Positions 1-9,090 are shown, counted from the stretch's first letter. The stretch: DNA of 64,000 nucleotides from Terriglobia bacterium (GCA_020072645.1 JAIQGK010000006.1:62001-126000); one strand, 5' to 3'. Notes: generated by a model not told the origin, from the sequence alone. A program made the numbers and translations.

Positions 1-915
1 ATCCTGCGTGATCTTGCGATTGAAATCCGTGCTGGCGCCGAACATGTCCTTGGCGAAAGGGCCCATGAACGGGTTCTCACGAAACTTGAGCTGGTCATAA
101 AGATACTTGTATGGGAAATCGTCTCCGGTGTGGCCATAGACTGAATCCAGGATCACGGCGATTCCGTTCTGGTGCGCGACGTCTACCAGTTTCTGGAAAT
201 CTTTCCGGTTACCGAAGCGATCATCCACGCCGAAGTAGCCGATCGGCATGTATCCCCATTGCACCGTCTCCGCGACGTTGGCCACAGGCATGACCTCAAT
301 GCAGTTGACGCCCAGGTCCGCGAGGTAGCGCAGATGTGAAATAGCTCCATCAATGCTGCCTCCAAACTCGTTGATCATCAGTTCATAGACCACCAGGTCA
401 TTGAGCTTGGGCGTTTTCCATTTGGCTTCATCCGCGCTCCAGACATAGTCCTCATATCCAAGAGTAAAGGCGGACATCTTGCCCACTCCAAACTCACGAG
501 CGTAGGGATCAATGATCCAATCGATGGGATTGGGATCGTTACCGCGGAAGATCTGGTAGCGATAAACGTAGGTTCCCTTGTTGCCCCAGGATGACTGAAA
601 ATGCGTTCTTCCGGATGGATCAATGGAGATCGGGGAGGGAGTTGACCAGAAATCTCCGTAATCAGGATCGAGAGAATGACTGAGCGTAAACTCTTTTGAT
701 CTTATGTCCTGAAGGAACTGATCATTCTCATGCAGGATTTTCAGGACCACTCGGTAGCCGTCGGCGGCGGAGACCCATGGCAGAAACATGCCAAATGTCA
801 TCATTCCGGGGGAAACTTCACGAGGTCCAAGTTTGCTAAGGGGTAGTAGCTGGGGAGCGTTGGCGGGTGCTGCTTCGTCCCGCCGCAGAACGGGTGCTGA
901 TACTGCTAACGACAT
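1..915 (-). CDS. GH13 alpha-amylase-family glycosidase, N-terminal part (cut by window edge)
   Basis: This minus-strand frame runs open from an ATG at 915 to the window edge, giving 305 residues with no stop. The start is set by AAGGAG seven bases upstream. Residues about 40-150 look like the beta-sandwich N-terminal domain found in branching and debranching-type GH13 enzymes. The catalytic barrel then begins, with GVNCIEVMPVANV, a WGYMPIGYFGVDDRFG stretch, and region I as VILDSVYGHTG. The family hydrolyses or transfers alpha-glucosidic bonds. The catalytic Asp/Glu regions lie outside the window, so the exact specificity (amylase, branching or trehalohydrolase-like) cannot be read. It is divergent from the methyltransferase at 1175. 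Confidence 0.85.
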   Translation of the reverse strand, partial: MSLAVSAPVLRRDEAAPANAPQLLPLSKLGPREVSPGMMTFGMFLPWVSAADGYRVVLKILHENDQFLQDIRSKEFTLSHSLDPDYGDFWSTPSPISIDPSGRTHFQSSWGNKGTYVYRYQIFRGNDPNPIDWIIDPYAREFGVGKMSAFTLGYEDYVWSADEAKWKTPKLNDLVVYELMINEFGGSIDGAISHLRYLADLGVNCIEVMPVANVAETVQWGYMPIGYFGVDDRFGNRKDFQKLVDVAHQNGIAVILDSVYGHTGDDFPYKYLYDQLKFRENPFMGPFAKDMFGASTDFNRKITQD

Positions 916-1174
916 TTCAAACTCCTTACATAAGCGGCCAATGGTATACGGACTTTGCGCCGTGGTTAATGATTGTGGTGACACCTCCAGGAGCAATTCT
1001 ACTGCCGATCAGATACCGATTGATACTGGCGGGCTTAGTCAATGATAATGCGTGGCAAACGCGACAACGTACGGTCCAAGGAATCTATGCATTGATCGAA
1101 AAGATCCAGGACCGACAAATTTTTCCCGGTAACCAATCCGTTCACGCAACGTAGATAGTCTAGAGGAGACCACC

Positions 1175-1840
1175 ATGGCCAGCAGAAGAACACGGGGGAA
1201 TCAGTGTCAAAGGCCGGCAGGATTGCTGGGCAGATTCGTCTTGTGGAACATGAATTCTCGGCACTCCAAAGTAACGGACTGGGGCTTGTCTCACATTTCG
1301 ATCGACAAGCACTCAACCATACTCGACGTGGGCTGCGGTGGAGGCAGAACGGTAAATAAGTTAGCCGCCATCGCATCTCAGGGAAAGGTCTATGGAGTCG
1401 ATTTTTCCAAAGAGAGCGTCGCCTTTGCCAGCAGAATAAATAAACAGTGGATCGATTCAGGCCGTGTCGAGATTCGGGAAGCGTCTGTTTCTCAATTGCC
1501 CTTTTCAGCGGACGTGTTCAATGTGGTAACGGCGGTGGAAACGCACTTCTGGTGGCCTGACTTGGTGTCTGACATGCGCGAAGTTTTAAGAGTTCTGAAG
1601 ACCGGTGGCGCGCTCATCATTATCGCGGAAGTCTACAAAGGAGCGAACACCGTGACGGCAAAGCTTGCCGAGAAATACGCTCTATTGTCAGGTATGAAAC
1701 TGCTGACCGCGAATGAACATCGCGAACTCTTCACAAATGCCGGTTACTCAGACGTTCAGATCATTGAGGAACCTAACAAAGGATGGATTTGCGGGATTGG
1801 CAAAAAAACCTTCCGCCGGCAGCAGAATCCTAGCCCGTGA
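1175..1840 (+). CDS. Class I SAM-dependent methyltransferase
   Basis: 221 residues with a Rossmann methyltransferase core. Motif I is ILDVGCGGGRT (residues about 50-60), followed by the acidic VYGVDFS strand and a motif IV/V region (FNVVTAVETHFWWPDL). A typical Ubi/UbiE-type VLRVLKTGGALIIIAE follows. AGAGGAGA lies just before the ATG. The substrate is not evident; this Methyltransf_11/25 type acts on many small molecules. The last 11 bases overlap the 3' end of the opposing gene ending at 1830. It appears to be monocistronic. Confidence 0.85.
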   Translation: MASRRTRGNQCQRPAGLLGRFVLWNMNSRHSKVTDWGLSHISIDKHSTILDVGCGGGRTVNKLAAIASQGKVYGVDFSKESVAFASRINKQWIDSGRVEIREASVSQLPFSADVFNVVTAVETHFWWPDLVSDMREVLRVLKTGGALIIIAEVYKGANTVTAKLAEKYALLSGMKLLTANEHRELFTNAGYSDVQIIEEPNKGWICGIGKKTFRRQQNPSP

Positions 1841-4199
1841 GAGTCCACATGTGCGAAGTGGCCCAATCTGCTCCAGGGGCTACATCAAGGGTTCGCCACT
1901 CCACTCGTAAAAAATCAGCTCCCCGGACTCTTGGCACATTAACTAATTCGAGTACTTCGTATTGATTTGGAACATTGTGTTCCAGTTCGCGAGACTCGAC
2001 GCCACAACTGCCTCCTCCTAGAACAATTAAAGGACGGGTGGCCATAGAGAAACTTGGATCCCTAACGAGGGTTTCTCTAAGCTGAGGCTTGTGCTTATGA
2101 CCGTGGAGGACAATGTCAAATCCATGCTTCTCAAGGTATTTTTCTACCAAGGCGGAATCGCGAATCGTAGATTGATCTTGCCAGTGTTCCCCCGATACTT
2201 CAAGCTTCACGGGTTCCGGGAATGGATGGAGGTGGTGATGCACAACCGCAATGCGCACTAAGTTGTTATCGATGTCTTCTCGTTCCAGTAGTTCCTCGAA
2301 GTTTCGTAGTTGCCGCCCGCTGACATAACCGTAATGGTGTTCCTCGGTCTCATAGACGCAAGAGTTAAGTGACAAGATGAGGAGGTGATCTTTGGGTAAA
2401 ACTTGAAGAGAAAGCAAATCTGTAGCTCGCGGGCGTGCGCCATCGACAGTAAGGTCCCATTTTATTAAGGGATAGCGGGTTCTGAACGTATCCCCATAGA
2501 ACTTGGCCAAAAAAGAGATGTACTGATCGAAGCGATGTGTCTTGTCTATTTTTGAATGGGCCCAATTTACGTCGTGATTGCCAGGACACACTATCACTCG
2601 ATCTTTCGATATCGACAACCCGGAACACAATTTTTCCAAGAATTGCAGAGCTTCCGTAAACTCACCCGATGTGGCGGTATATGTGAAGTCACCCGAGACG
2701 ACGAGGACGGCAGGTCGGCCATCCAGGAAGAAATGACGTTTTGTGGATTTGAACTCACGCAGCAGATGGTCTTCGAGGGTCTGGGAATCGTCTCCATCAA
2801 AAAACCGGTGCATTCTTATTGGCTTACCATCCATACCTGGCTTCGATCCAAAATGCACGTCTGTCAGATGAATGATTACAGGACTGGAAGGTGACACTGA
2901 CGTTTTCGCTGTTGGATTGACTTGAGGGGGTAGCGGCGGAACAAGCGACTCTTTGATGAGCGACCGAACCCACGAAGAAAGCTGTTTAGCGGACTCAGTT
3001 CTGAAACCGTGTGCACCGAATAGCTCAATCTGATCGGCAGGAGATCGCAAAACCGTAGGTGAACCGGCGGTTCGCGCTGCAGCCTCAAAGTGGCGGCGTG
3101 ACGCCTCATCGTCTCCGAGTACAAAGTATGCCTCAGCGCACAAGACTTCAGTCCACGCATCTCTTTCATCTGGTGCTACAGTCAACAATTCTTGGAGCAT
3201 GGAGCGGTACAAAGAGTCTGCCCCTTTTGGCGACTGCGGATTAGCCAGAAGTTCCATCGCAGCGCCATTTATTTTCATGTAATGGTTAGCCGGTGCTAGC
3301 AACGCGCCTTGCCGGTACAGTTCGGAAGCCTCGGCAAATCTTCCTTGCCGCTTAAGAAGGCCTGCAAGCATTCCGATGGTTTCCGGGTCTGACGCGTTAA
3401 GCCGTAGCGCTTCCCGAAACGCTGCCTCGGCTTCCGCATAATAGGCTTCGCCAAGATTCCGCAAATACCACCCGTGGTAACGATGCAGCTCAAAATCCGT
3501 AGGCCTTACTTTGAGTGCGTGCCGGATCACGTCTTTCGCTATCGCCCACTCTTTTTCGTCGGCTAAGCGGTTTGCAAGGAATGTGAGCGTGAATGCTGGC
3601 AGAGATTTATATTGTTGAGCCCAACTCCAAACAGCGATGAGTTGATTCGCATTTCGCGCTCGCTCGATCCGGCCACGGAAATCTTGGTCAAACGCTGCCT
3701 TGTCCTCCGCAGGATTTGTAGAGGCCCCGATTGAATAAAGAAATCGTTGAATCGGATTCTTGCCAGTGCTCTCAGTTGCTTCTCGGAGTACTCTGGAGAG
3801 ATCCGCGCGAACCCGTAGCAACTTCGTTGGTGCCGTGAGGTTGTAGAAGAGAACTCGTTGCTCCCGAATGTCAAATGGCAAGTTATGTGGTCTGTCGGCT
3901 ATCAAAACAGTCGGACCTGTCCCCATGGCTTGACGAATTCCAAGCTCGTAGAAAACGTTCGGGTTTGGAAGAGATACGTCGGCAACTACGACATCCGCCG
4001 TGAACAGTTCTTGCAGATACTGGTCGCTGATCCTTCCGGGGGTTGCCACCTCGTCAATGCGGAGAACAGAAAAATCTGCGGCGAGACCAGCCGGTTTGAT
4101 TACCGTTTCATAGACAGCATCAAAATCGATTGGCGATCGGTCTGGGTCCGACACGTCAGAGTGTATTCCGAAGGGCATGATAACAAACAGTTTTCGCAT
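1830..4199 (-). CDS. TIR/NDT-like domain, TPR and calcineurin-like phosphoesterase fusion; possible conflict effector
   Basis: 789 residues in three parts. Residues 1-125 resemble nucleoside 2-deoxyribosyltransferase/TIR-like domains: MRKLFVIMPFG at the start, then VVVADVSLPNPNVFYELGIR and an LPFDI segment. Residues about 185-375 are TPR-like helices (YAEAEAAFREALRLNASDPE). Residues 441 to about 720 form a metallophosphoesterase with all metal-binding motifs in order: LTDVHFG, SGDFT, PGNHDVNW, VHHHLHPF and LHGHKHKP. There is no signal peptide or membrane segment, so it is probably cytosolic. TIR-like/NDT-like domains joined to repeats and effectors are known in bacterial immunity; the role here is inference. 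No obvious partner gene is adjacent. Confidence 0.8.
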   Translation of the reverse strand: MRKLFVIMPFGIHSDVSDPDRSPIDFDAVYETVIKPAGLAADFSVLRIDEVATPGRISDQYLQELFTADVVVADVSLPNPNVFYELGIRQAMGTGPTVLIADRPHNLPFDIREQRVLFYNLTAPTKLLRVRADLSRVLREATESTGKNPIQRFLYSIGASTNPAEDKAAFDQDFRGRIERARNANQLIAVWSWAQQYKSLPAFTLTFLANRLADEKEWAIAKDVIRHALKVRPTDFELHRYHGWYLRNLGEAYYAEAEAAFREALRLNASDPETIGMLAGLLKRQGRFAEASELYRQGALLAPANHYMKINGAAMELLANPQSPKGADSLYRSMLQELLTVAPDERDAWTEVLCAEAYFVLGDDEASRRHFEAAARTAGSPTVLRSPADQIELFGAHGFRTESAKQLSSWVRSLIKESLVPPLPPQVNPTAKTSVSPSSPVIIHLTDVHFGSKPGMDGKPIRMHRFFDGDDSQTLEDHLLREFKSTKRHFFLDGRPAVLVVSGDFTYTATSGEFTEALQFLEKLCSGLSISKDRVIVCPGNHDVNWAHSKIDKTHRFDQYISFLAKFYGDTFRTRYPLIKWDLTVDGARPRATDLLSLQVLPKDHLLILSLNSCVYETEEHHYGYVSGRQLRNFEELLEREDIDNNLVRIAVVHHHLHPFPEPVKLEVSGEHWQDQSTIRDSALVEKYLEKHGFDIVLHGHKHKPQLRETLVRDPSFSMATRPLIVLGGGSCGVESRELEHNVPNQYEVLELVNVPRVRGADFLRVEWRTLDVAPGADWATSHMWTLTG

Positions 4200-4500
4200 G
4201 TTTATACCTGTCCGGCCAACGTTCTATCCTACGGTGCTCGATGTTGCAAGCAAAAAGCACTTTGCCAATTAAGGCACCGACACTTCAATAGAACTGCCCA
4301 CAATCGAAAGCGCAGCCAGCGACCGCGCATCGACGAATGACTCAAGACTTACCACAACGGTTCCAGTTCTTTACAGGCAAGCTGCGCGGTTATGCCTGCG
4401 AAGGCACCTTTCAGGTAGTGCTGTAGTCTGTTGGGCCTTTCCGAGTCTCGTCGAACCACGGCTATTAAGAAAAACCTGCAACTGAGCCGCCTTCTGCTCT
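4200..4500. other. Intergenic, no gene seen
   Basis: About 300 bases between two minus-strand genes. I see no convincing reading frame, tRNA or terminator. It presumably carries the promoter of the gene starting at 4199. Confidence 0.5.
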
Positions 4501-5637
4501 TCACGTATGCTCATCGTGCGCCGGAATTGCCTCCTGTTTTGTCTGGCTCAACTGCCATGCCGTGGTCTGCCAGTTGTCTTTGGCGACGACGCCCTTGATC
4601 CAGGGCGGCAGATCAAGCCGCAAATAATTAGCAAGGGAAAGAGCATAAGGCTCATACAGGCGGCGCAGGCGGCGCAGCTCTTCCATCGCGTGGTCGCCAT
4701 CGGCCAGAACAAAACCTTCGGCGTGCAGTCGCTTGCGGAGTTCATCCAGGGCTTCCGCGGGAAGGCGGTTGATTTTTTCTTCTTTTGCCGGGGGAGCGCT
4801 GAAGACCTGGCTCAGATCGACGAGCGCATGCCGAGCAATGGCGAAAGTCATCCGCGCTTGGTACTGGCACATGCCTTCAAGGCCGACCATGGCCAGAGAG
4901 CAAACGTCGAGAATGGCGGTGAGCGAAGCGATCCATGACTGGTTGTCATGCTGGGAGCGGAAGTACGCCAGCACAGGATAAGAAAGATGGCTTTCCATCA
5001 GATCGGCTGACCACATTTCCCAGTCTTGCAGTAATTCGGTAAGCGCTTCCATGCCGTGGACGCCGCTTTGCCGGCGCAGCAGTTCATACGCTGTGGGTGG
5101 CGAGCCGGCACGCGCATCGAGCAATGAGATGGTGACTTCGCGACGGGAAAACGCCTGATACAGCACCGGCAAATATCCGATGACGAGAGCCAAGTATCCG
5201 AAGCCGATTCCGGCCTCAAGAACGGTAATAAAACGTCCTAAACCAGAAGCGGGCAACACGTCGCCGAGGCCGAGGGTGAACAGGGTGGTGCCGCTCAGGT
5301 ACATGGCATTGCCGAGATCGCTGGCGAAGAGCGCGCCAGAAAGCTTATCGTGAAGGCCATAATGCAGCAGCCCAAATCCCGCAACGAGCGTAAGCGCCCA
5401 CAGAGCGAGCAGCAGAAGCAGGGAAAGCGGTCCATAATAGCTGAGCAGGGAATCGTGCTTCTTTTTGTTGCTGCGCAGGGAGGCAAGCCAAGTCCAGGGA
5501 CGCCACGTGCTGCGATAGAAAAACCGGGTGAGCCGGAACTGGCGCGTGACGCGGCGCGGCAGCACGATGGTCTCAAAGGTCTCCCACAGGACCACGAGGA
5601 TGAGCACAAGACCGAGAATGACGGCAAAAATTTTCAC
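4501..5637 (-). CDS. Two-TM potassium-channel-like protein (Ion_trans_2)
   Basis: 378 residues starting at a GTG. An N-terminal membrane segment (residues 3-20) is followed by a basic stretch. A pore module spans about 70-165: a hydrophobic helix, a pore loop TTLFTLGLGDVLPASG, and a second helix (LEAGIGFGYLALVIGYLPVLYQ). The LGLGD filter corresponds to the TVGYGD of K+ channels but is altered, so selectivity is uncertain. The remaining about 210 residues are soluble, with no recognisable RCK or cyclic-nucleotide domain. It is divergent from the DedA-rhodanese gene. Confidence 0.8.
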   Translation of the reverse strand: MKIFAVILGLVLILVVLWETFETIVLPRRVTRQFRLTRFFYRSTWRPWTWLASLRSNKKKHDSLLSYYGPLSLLLLLALWALTLVAGFGLLHYGLHDKLSGALFASDLGNAMYLSGTTLFTLGLGDVLPASGLGRFITVLEAGIGFGYLALVIGYLPVLYQAFSRREVTISLLDARAGSPPTAYELLRRQSGVHGMEALTELLQDWEMWSADLMESHLSYPVLAYFRSQHDNQSWIASLTAILDVCSLAMVGLEGMCQYQARMTFAIARHALVDLSQVFSAPPAKEEKINRLPAEALDELRKRLHAEGFVLADGDHAMEELRRLRRLYEPYALSLANYLRLDLPPWIKGVVAKDNWQTTAWQLSQTKQEAIPAHDEHT

Positions 5638-5729
5638 GAACCGGAATCTCCGCAGGCATTAGAGTATCTAAAATGCAGAAAGAACTCAGCTTTTAGTAAC
5701 CAAGGCAAACTCAAAGGACTCCATTCTAA

Positions 5730-6680
5730 GTGAAATCGTTCATGCAACTGGTGGTTGGCCATCCTTATCTTGTGCTGCTGGCGTCCGGACTGCTGGAGCG
5801 TGTGGGCGCACCGCTGCTGTTTTCTCCCGTGCTGGTGGCCGCAGGAGCGCTGGCTGCGGGCGGCCATCTGCGCTTTGATGTTGCCGTCTGGATCGCGCTG
5901 GCCACCTGCGTTCTTGGCGACACGCTATGGTACGAGATTGGCAAGAAAAAAGGCGATCGCGTTTTGTCCATGCTTTGCCGCATTTCGCTGGAGCCGGATA
6001 GCTGCGTGCGCCGCTCAAAAGTGTTTTTTGAAAAAGGCTCCAACCGGACGCTGATTTTCTCCAAATGGCTGCCCGGCGTTTCCCACGTAGTACCCGCGGT
6101 CGCCGGACTTTCCGGCATCGAGCGCCAGCATTTCTTTATTACCAACACGGGCGGGTCAGCCCTGTGGATTGTGGTGCTGATGCTCGCCGGATATCTTCCT
6201 GTGGAGCGCATGCATGTAGCCTCTGCTGTAGGGCCGATCCTGTTTGAAGCAAGTCTGGCTGTGCTGGCGCTGAACGTTGGTATTAAGTACATGCAGCGCC
6301 GGCAGTTTTTAAAAGAACTCTATAAGTCGCGTATCACGCCGGAAGAGGTTCGCCAGATGCTGGATGCGGGCGAGAAATTCGTGATCCTCGATCTCCGCCA
6401 TCCGCTTGATTCAATTGCCGACCCGCGAACTCTGCCGGGAGCCATCCGCGTGCTGCCCGCTGAAGTTACCAGCCGCGCAGACACGCTGCCAAAAAATCAG
6501 GAGATCATTCTCTACTGTACTTGACCGAACGAAGCCACGAGTGCCCGTGTGGCACAGCAACTTCAAAAACTTGGCATCATGCGCGTGCGCCCATTGCAGG
6601 GCGGCTTTGGCAGCTGGAAGGATCTTGGCTATCCCCTTGCCGATCCTACCGATGTTGCGTGGGCAGCGACCTTGCGCTGA
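5730..6680 (+). CDS. DedA (SNARE-associated) membrane protein fused to rhodanese, with in-frame TGA (candidate selenoprotein or nonsense mutant)
   Basis: Residues 1-190 form a DedA-type membrane domain, with an early GLLERVGAPLLFSPVLVAAGA re-entrant region and then KWLPGVSHVVPAVAG. Residues about 195-315 form a rhodanese domain (ITPEEVRQMLDAGEKFVILDLR). The frame meets TGA at 6522-6524 right after ILYCT and then stays open, continuing PNEATSARVAQQLQ and RPLQGGFGSWKDLGYP to a TGA at 6678-6680. As I recall, related fusions read YC[ST]CPNEA here, so TGA sits where a Cys is expected, two residues after the putative catalytic Cys. Either UGA is read as selenocysteine (a hairpin lies at 6541-6555) or the protein truncates at residue 264. 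The start is a GTG; an in-frame ATG lies at 5742. Confidence 0.7.
6541..6555 (+). promoter_or_regulatory. SECIS-like hairpin downstream of in-frame TGA
   Basis: GTGCC, loop CGTGT, then GGCAC forms a 5-bp perfect stem whose loop has G at its second position. It starts 16 bases after the TGA, placing the loop 21 bases from it. Known bacterial SECIS elements have a small apical stem-loop soon after UGA with a G among the first two loop bases. An alternative pairing is GCCAC (6534-6538) with GTGGC (6549-6553). The fit is suggestive only; five base pairs in GC-rich coding DNA can arise by chance. Confidence 0.4.
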
Positions 6681-6697
6681 ACTTTACCTGACCTTGT

Positions 6698-7435
6698 TCA
6701 TCTAACCATGTTTGCTTTTATGTCCTGCTCCGCCTGTTGGATGTTTTCCGGCTTGCCCAGGTCGCGCCAGTAATATTCGTCGGCGCGGAAGGCTTGAATC
6801 TTTTCACCCTGTGCTGCCAGCCGCAGATATGCCGGAACAATGGAGAAAATGCCATCTTCCGTGAGCAAAGGAAAAATCCGCGGCGAGATCACGTGGACGC
6901 CGGCGAATGCCCGTTCGGTCATTTGTGCTGACGCCCGAACGATCTCAGTCCTTTCTTCTTTCACCAACCGGCGGCCGCAAAGATTAACCTGCTCGTCAAA
7001 CAGCAGGTAGCGCGACGTTTTACGCTCCTGGACGGCAAGAGTCGCCAGCGCTGCGCTTTGCTTGTGGACTTCAACCATGCGTTGAAGGTCGATAGTGCTG
7101 ATGACATCAACGTTGTGAAGGATAAACGGCTCGTCCGTACCTTCGCCAAGGAACCATGCGGCTTTTTTCAGGCCGCCACCGGTATCAAGCAAAACATCTT
7201 CGCGGGAAAACTCAATGTGCATGCCGAAATTACCGGCGGCTTTTACGCGATCAATGACCATGTCAGCATAGTGATGCACGTTGATGATCACGTCGTGAAT
7301 GCCGAAATCGCGCAACCGCGCGAGCGTGATTTCCAGCAGCGTGCGTCGGCAGACTTCAACCAATGCTTTAGGGCGATCGTTGGTCAGCGGACGCAGCCGC
7401 GTGCCCAGGCCGGCGGCCAGCACCATGGCTTTCAT
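6698..7435 (-). CDS. Nucleotidyltransferase, MurU-like (N-acetylmuramate-1-phosphate uridylyltransferase family)
   Basis: 245 residues of the NTP_transferase fold. The nucleotide-binding N-terminus is MVLAAGLGTRLRPLT followed by RPKALVEV; the metal/substrate region is FILHNVDVIS, and EYYWRDLGKPENI lies near the end. Length and motifs fit short sugar-1-phosphate nucleotidyltransferases of the MurU/GMPP type. Its start overlaps the stop of the preceding AmgK-like gene by four bases (ATGA), so the two are translationally coupled. In Pseudomonas AmgK and MurU act in sequence to recycle MurNAc to UDP-MurNAc. The MurU assignment rests on this pairing. Confidence 0.8.
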   Translation of the reverse strand: MKAMVLAAGLGTRLRPLTNDRPKALVEVCRRTLLEITLARLRDFGIHDVIINVHHYADMVIDRVKAAGNFGMHIEFSREDVLLDTGGGLKKAAWFLGEGTDEPFILHNVDVISTIDLQRMVEVHKQSAALATLAVQERKTSRYLLFDEQVNLCGRRLVKEERTEIVRASAQMTERAFAGVHVISPRIFPLLTEDGIFSIVPAYLRLAAQGEKIQAFRADEYYWRDLGKPENIQQAEQDIKANMVR

Positions 7436-8922
7436 CGGCCCATTTTCTCCAACTCGATATGGCGCAGCACTACTTCCACTCCATCATTGGCGCGCAGATG
7501 TTTGGCCAGTTGCTCTGCCAGATACACGGAGCGATGTTGCCCGCCAGTGCAGCCGAAAGATGCTGTGAGGCTCTTGAAGCCGCGGCTCTGGTAATTGCTG
7601 ATGCTCCCGTCGACCAGCGCCTCGGCATTTTTCAGGTACTCATCCACGCTTTTGTGTTGACGCAAATAATCGATCACCGGAGCGTCTTTGCCGGTGAGCA
7701 TCTTGAATCGTTCTTCGCGTCCTGGATTGGGCAGGCTGCGCGCATCGAAAACAAATCCTCCACCGTGGCCAGTTTCGTCTTTTGGCGGGCCGCCGCGATG
7801 GAAAGAAAAACTAAAAATCCTTGCCACAAGTTTGTCTGTCGCGGGAGCAGGCAGCGGCGGCTTGTCAGCGACAGGACGGCCGCGACGATCACCTTCCGCC
7901 ACCTGCGCCAGTAATTTCTGTGAAGCCACAATCCCCTGGAACGCGCTGGTCAACGCGGGCAAAGGAATCGGCAGCGTCGCATTTTCAAGCAGCCAGCGCA
8001 GATTCTTTATCGCATATGGCACGCTTTGCAAAAAGTGCGGTTTGCGTTCATAGAATCCGCGAAAGCCGTACGCGCCCAGCGCCTGCATGATGCGGACATA
8101 AACGAATGCATAATAATGATGCATGAAAGCGTCGCGCTCAATGCCAATCATGCCGCGCAGCGCGTCAGTGTAATGGTCCAGCAATTTCTGCCGCAACGCC
8201 GGAGGCAAGTCCGCCTTGGCGTCATAGAGCAGGGAAGCAATGTCATAGTGCAGAGCGCCTTTGCGTCCGCCCTGATAGTCCAGGAAAAACGGTTCGCCAT
8301 TGAGCAGCATCACGTTGCGAGACTGGTAGTCGCGATAGAGAAAATAATCGCGCGGCGCGGTCAGCAGAAACTTGGTCAAGCGGCTGAAATCGTTTTCCAG
8401 CGCCTGCTCATTAAACGCGATCCCGGCCAGCCGCAGAAAGTAATACTTGAAATAATTCAGGTCCCAGGCAATCGACTGCCGATCAAAGCTCCCGCGCGGG
8501 TAGCAGACTTTGTAATTCAGGTCGCGACCAGCTTCCACCTGGAAGCGCGGCAGCGTCCGCACTACCTTTATATAGGCGTCCACCACCGCAGGGGCAATGT
8601 TCTCTCCCGCGCGATTCGCCACCAGAAACTCAAACAGCGTGGTGTCGCCCAGGTCCTGCTCCAGGTAAGCGCCGTGCCGCAGATCTTCGGCGTATATCTC
8701 CGGGACAGGCAGGCCGTGCCGCCGGAAATGCCGCGAGAATTCAATGAACGCGACATTCTCTTCCCGCACGTCATACAAAATACCGATCGCGCTCTGGCTC
8801 CCCGCCGAAAGCCGGATGATGACGCGACCTGAGCCTCCAAGCTGGCCCTGCAACGGCTGCACACGATCGGGCGGCGCGTGGAAGCGCTGCTCAAAGAGGC
8901 CTTTAAGAATGTCAATCGACAT
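7432..8922 (-). CDS. AmgK-like sugar kinase fused to RapZ C-terminal domain
   Basis: 496 residues. Residues 1 to about 340 form an aminoglycoside-phosphotransferase-type kinase domain: catalytic loop FLYRDYQSRNVML and metal-binding FFLDYQGGRKG. AmgK of this family phosphorylates N-acetylmuramic acid. Residues about 365-496 match the RapZ C-terminal domain (GGGFVFDARSLPNPGR and SFGCTGGQHRSVYLAE), which in Enterobacteria senses glucosamine-6-phosphate and binds regulatory RNA. The P-loop N-terminal half of RapZ is absent. It overlaps the MurU-like gene by four bases. The inferred role is amino-sugar salvage with built-in amino-sugar sensing. Confidence 0.82.
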   Translation of the reverse strand: MSIDILKGLFEQRFHAPPDRVQPLQGQLGGSGRVIIRLSAGSQSAIGILYDVREENVAFIEFSRHFRRHGLPVPEIYAEDLRHGAYLEQDLGDTTLFEFLVANRAGENIAPAVVDAYIKVVRTLPRFQVEAGRDLNYKVCYPRGSFDRQSIAWDLNYFKYYFLRLAGIAFNEQALENDFSRLTKFLLTAPRDYFLYRDYQSRNVMLLNGEPFFLDYQGGRKGALHYDIASLLYDAKADLPPALRQKLLDHYTDALRGMIGIERDAFMHHYYAFVYVRIMQALGAYGFRGFYERKPHFLQSVPYAIKNLRWLLENATLPIPLPALTSAFQGIVASQKLLAQVAEGDRRGRPVADKPPLPAPATDKLVARIFSFSFHRGGPPKDETGHGGGFVFDARSLPNPGREERFKMLTGKDAPVIDYLRQHKSVDEYLKNAEALVDGSISNYQSRGFKSLTASFGCTGGQHRSVYLAEQLAKHLRANDGVEVVLRHIELEKMGR

Positions 8923-9036
8923 GGTTTCAGCGGGTCCCGGAGCGAATTTGGTGCAGGGTTAAAGATAACATCGCCGATGAATATTGTTTATGTTGCTCCG
9001 CCCCATCGTCTCCACCCCCAGCATGCCAAAACCGTG

Positions 9037-9090
9037 TCTAGTGTCGGCACATCCTTTACAGTTTGTATCGGGACATCCTTTACACTCTTA
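9037..9090. repeat. Imperfect tandem 'ACATCCTTTACA' repeat, possible IS end remnant
   Basis: Two copies of GGNACATCCTTTACA lie about 26 bases apart: GTGTCGGCACATCCTTTACA, then ATCGGGACATCCTTTACA. This resembles the outer ends of some insertion sequences, but no transposase reading frame is nearby. It is probably a relic. Confidence 0.35.

Noticed and set aside
2740-2765. tRNA-like string 'gatttgaactcac'
   Set aside because: No acceptor stem or cloverleaf around it; it lies inside the phosphoesterase coding sequence.
8026-8832. Long + strand open frame (268 codons) opposite the AmgK-RapZ gene
   Set aside because: It is antisense to a gene with clear domain motifs, has no family resemblance, and its length follows from codon bias on the other strand.
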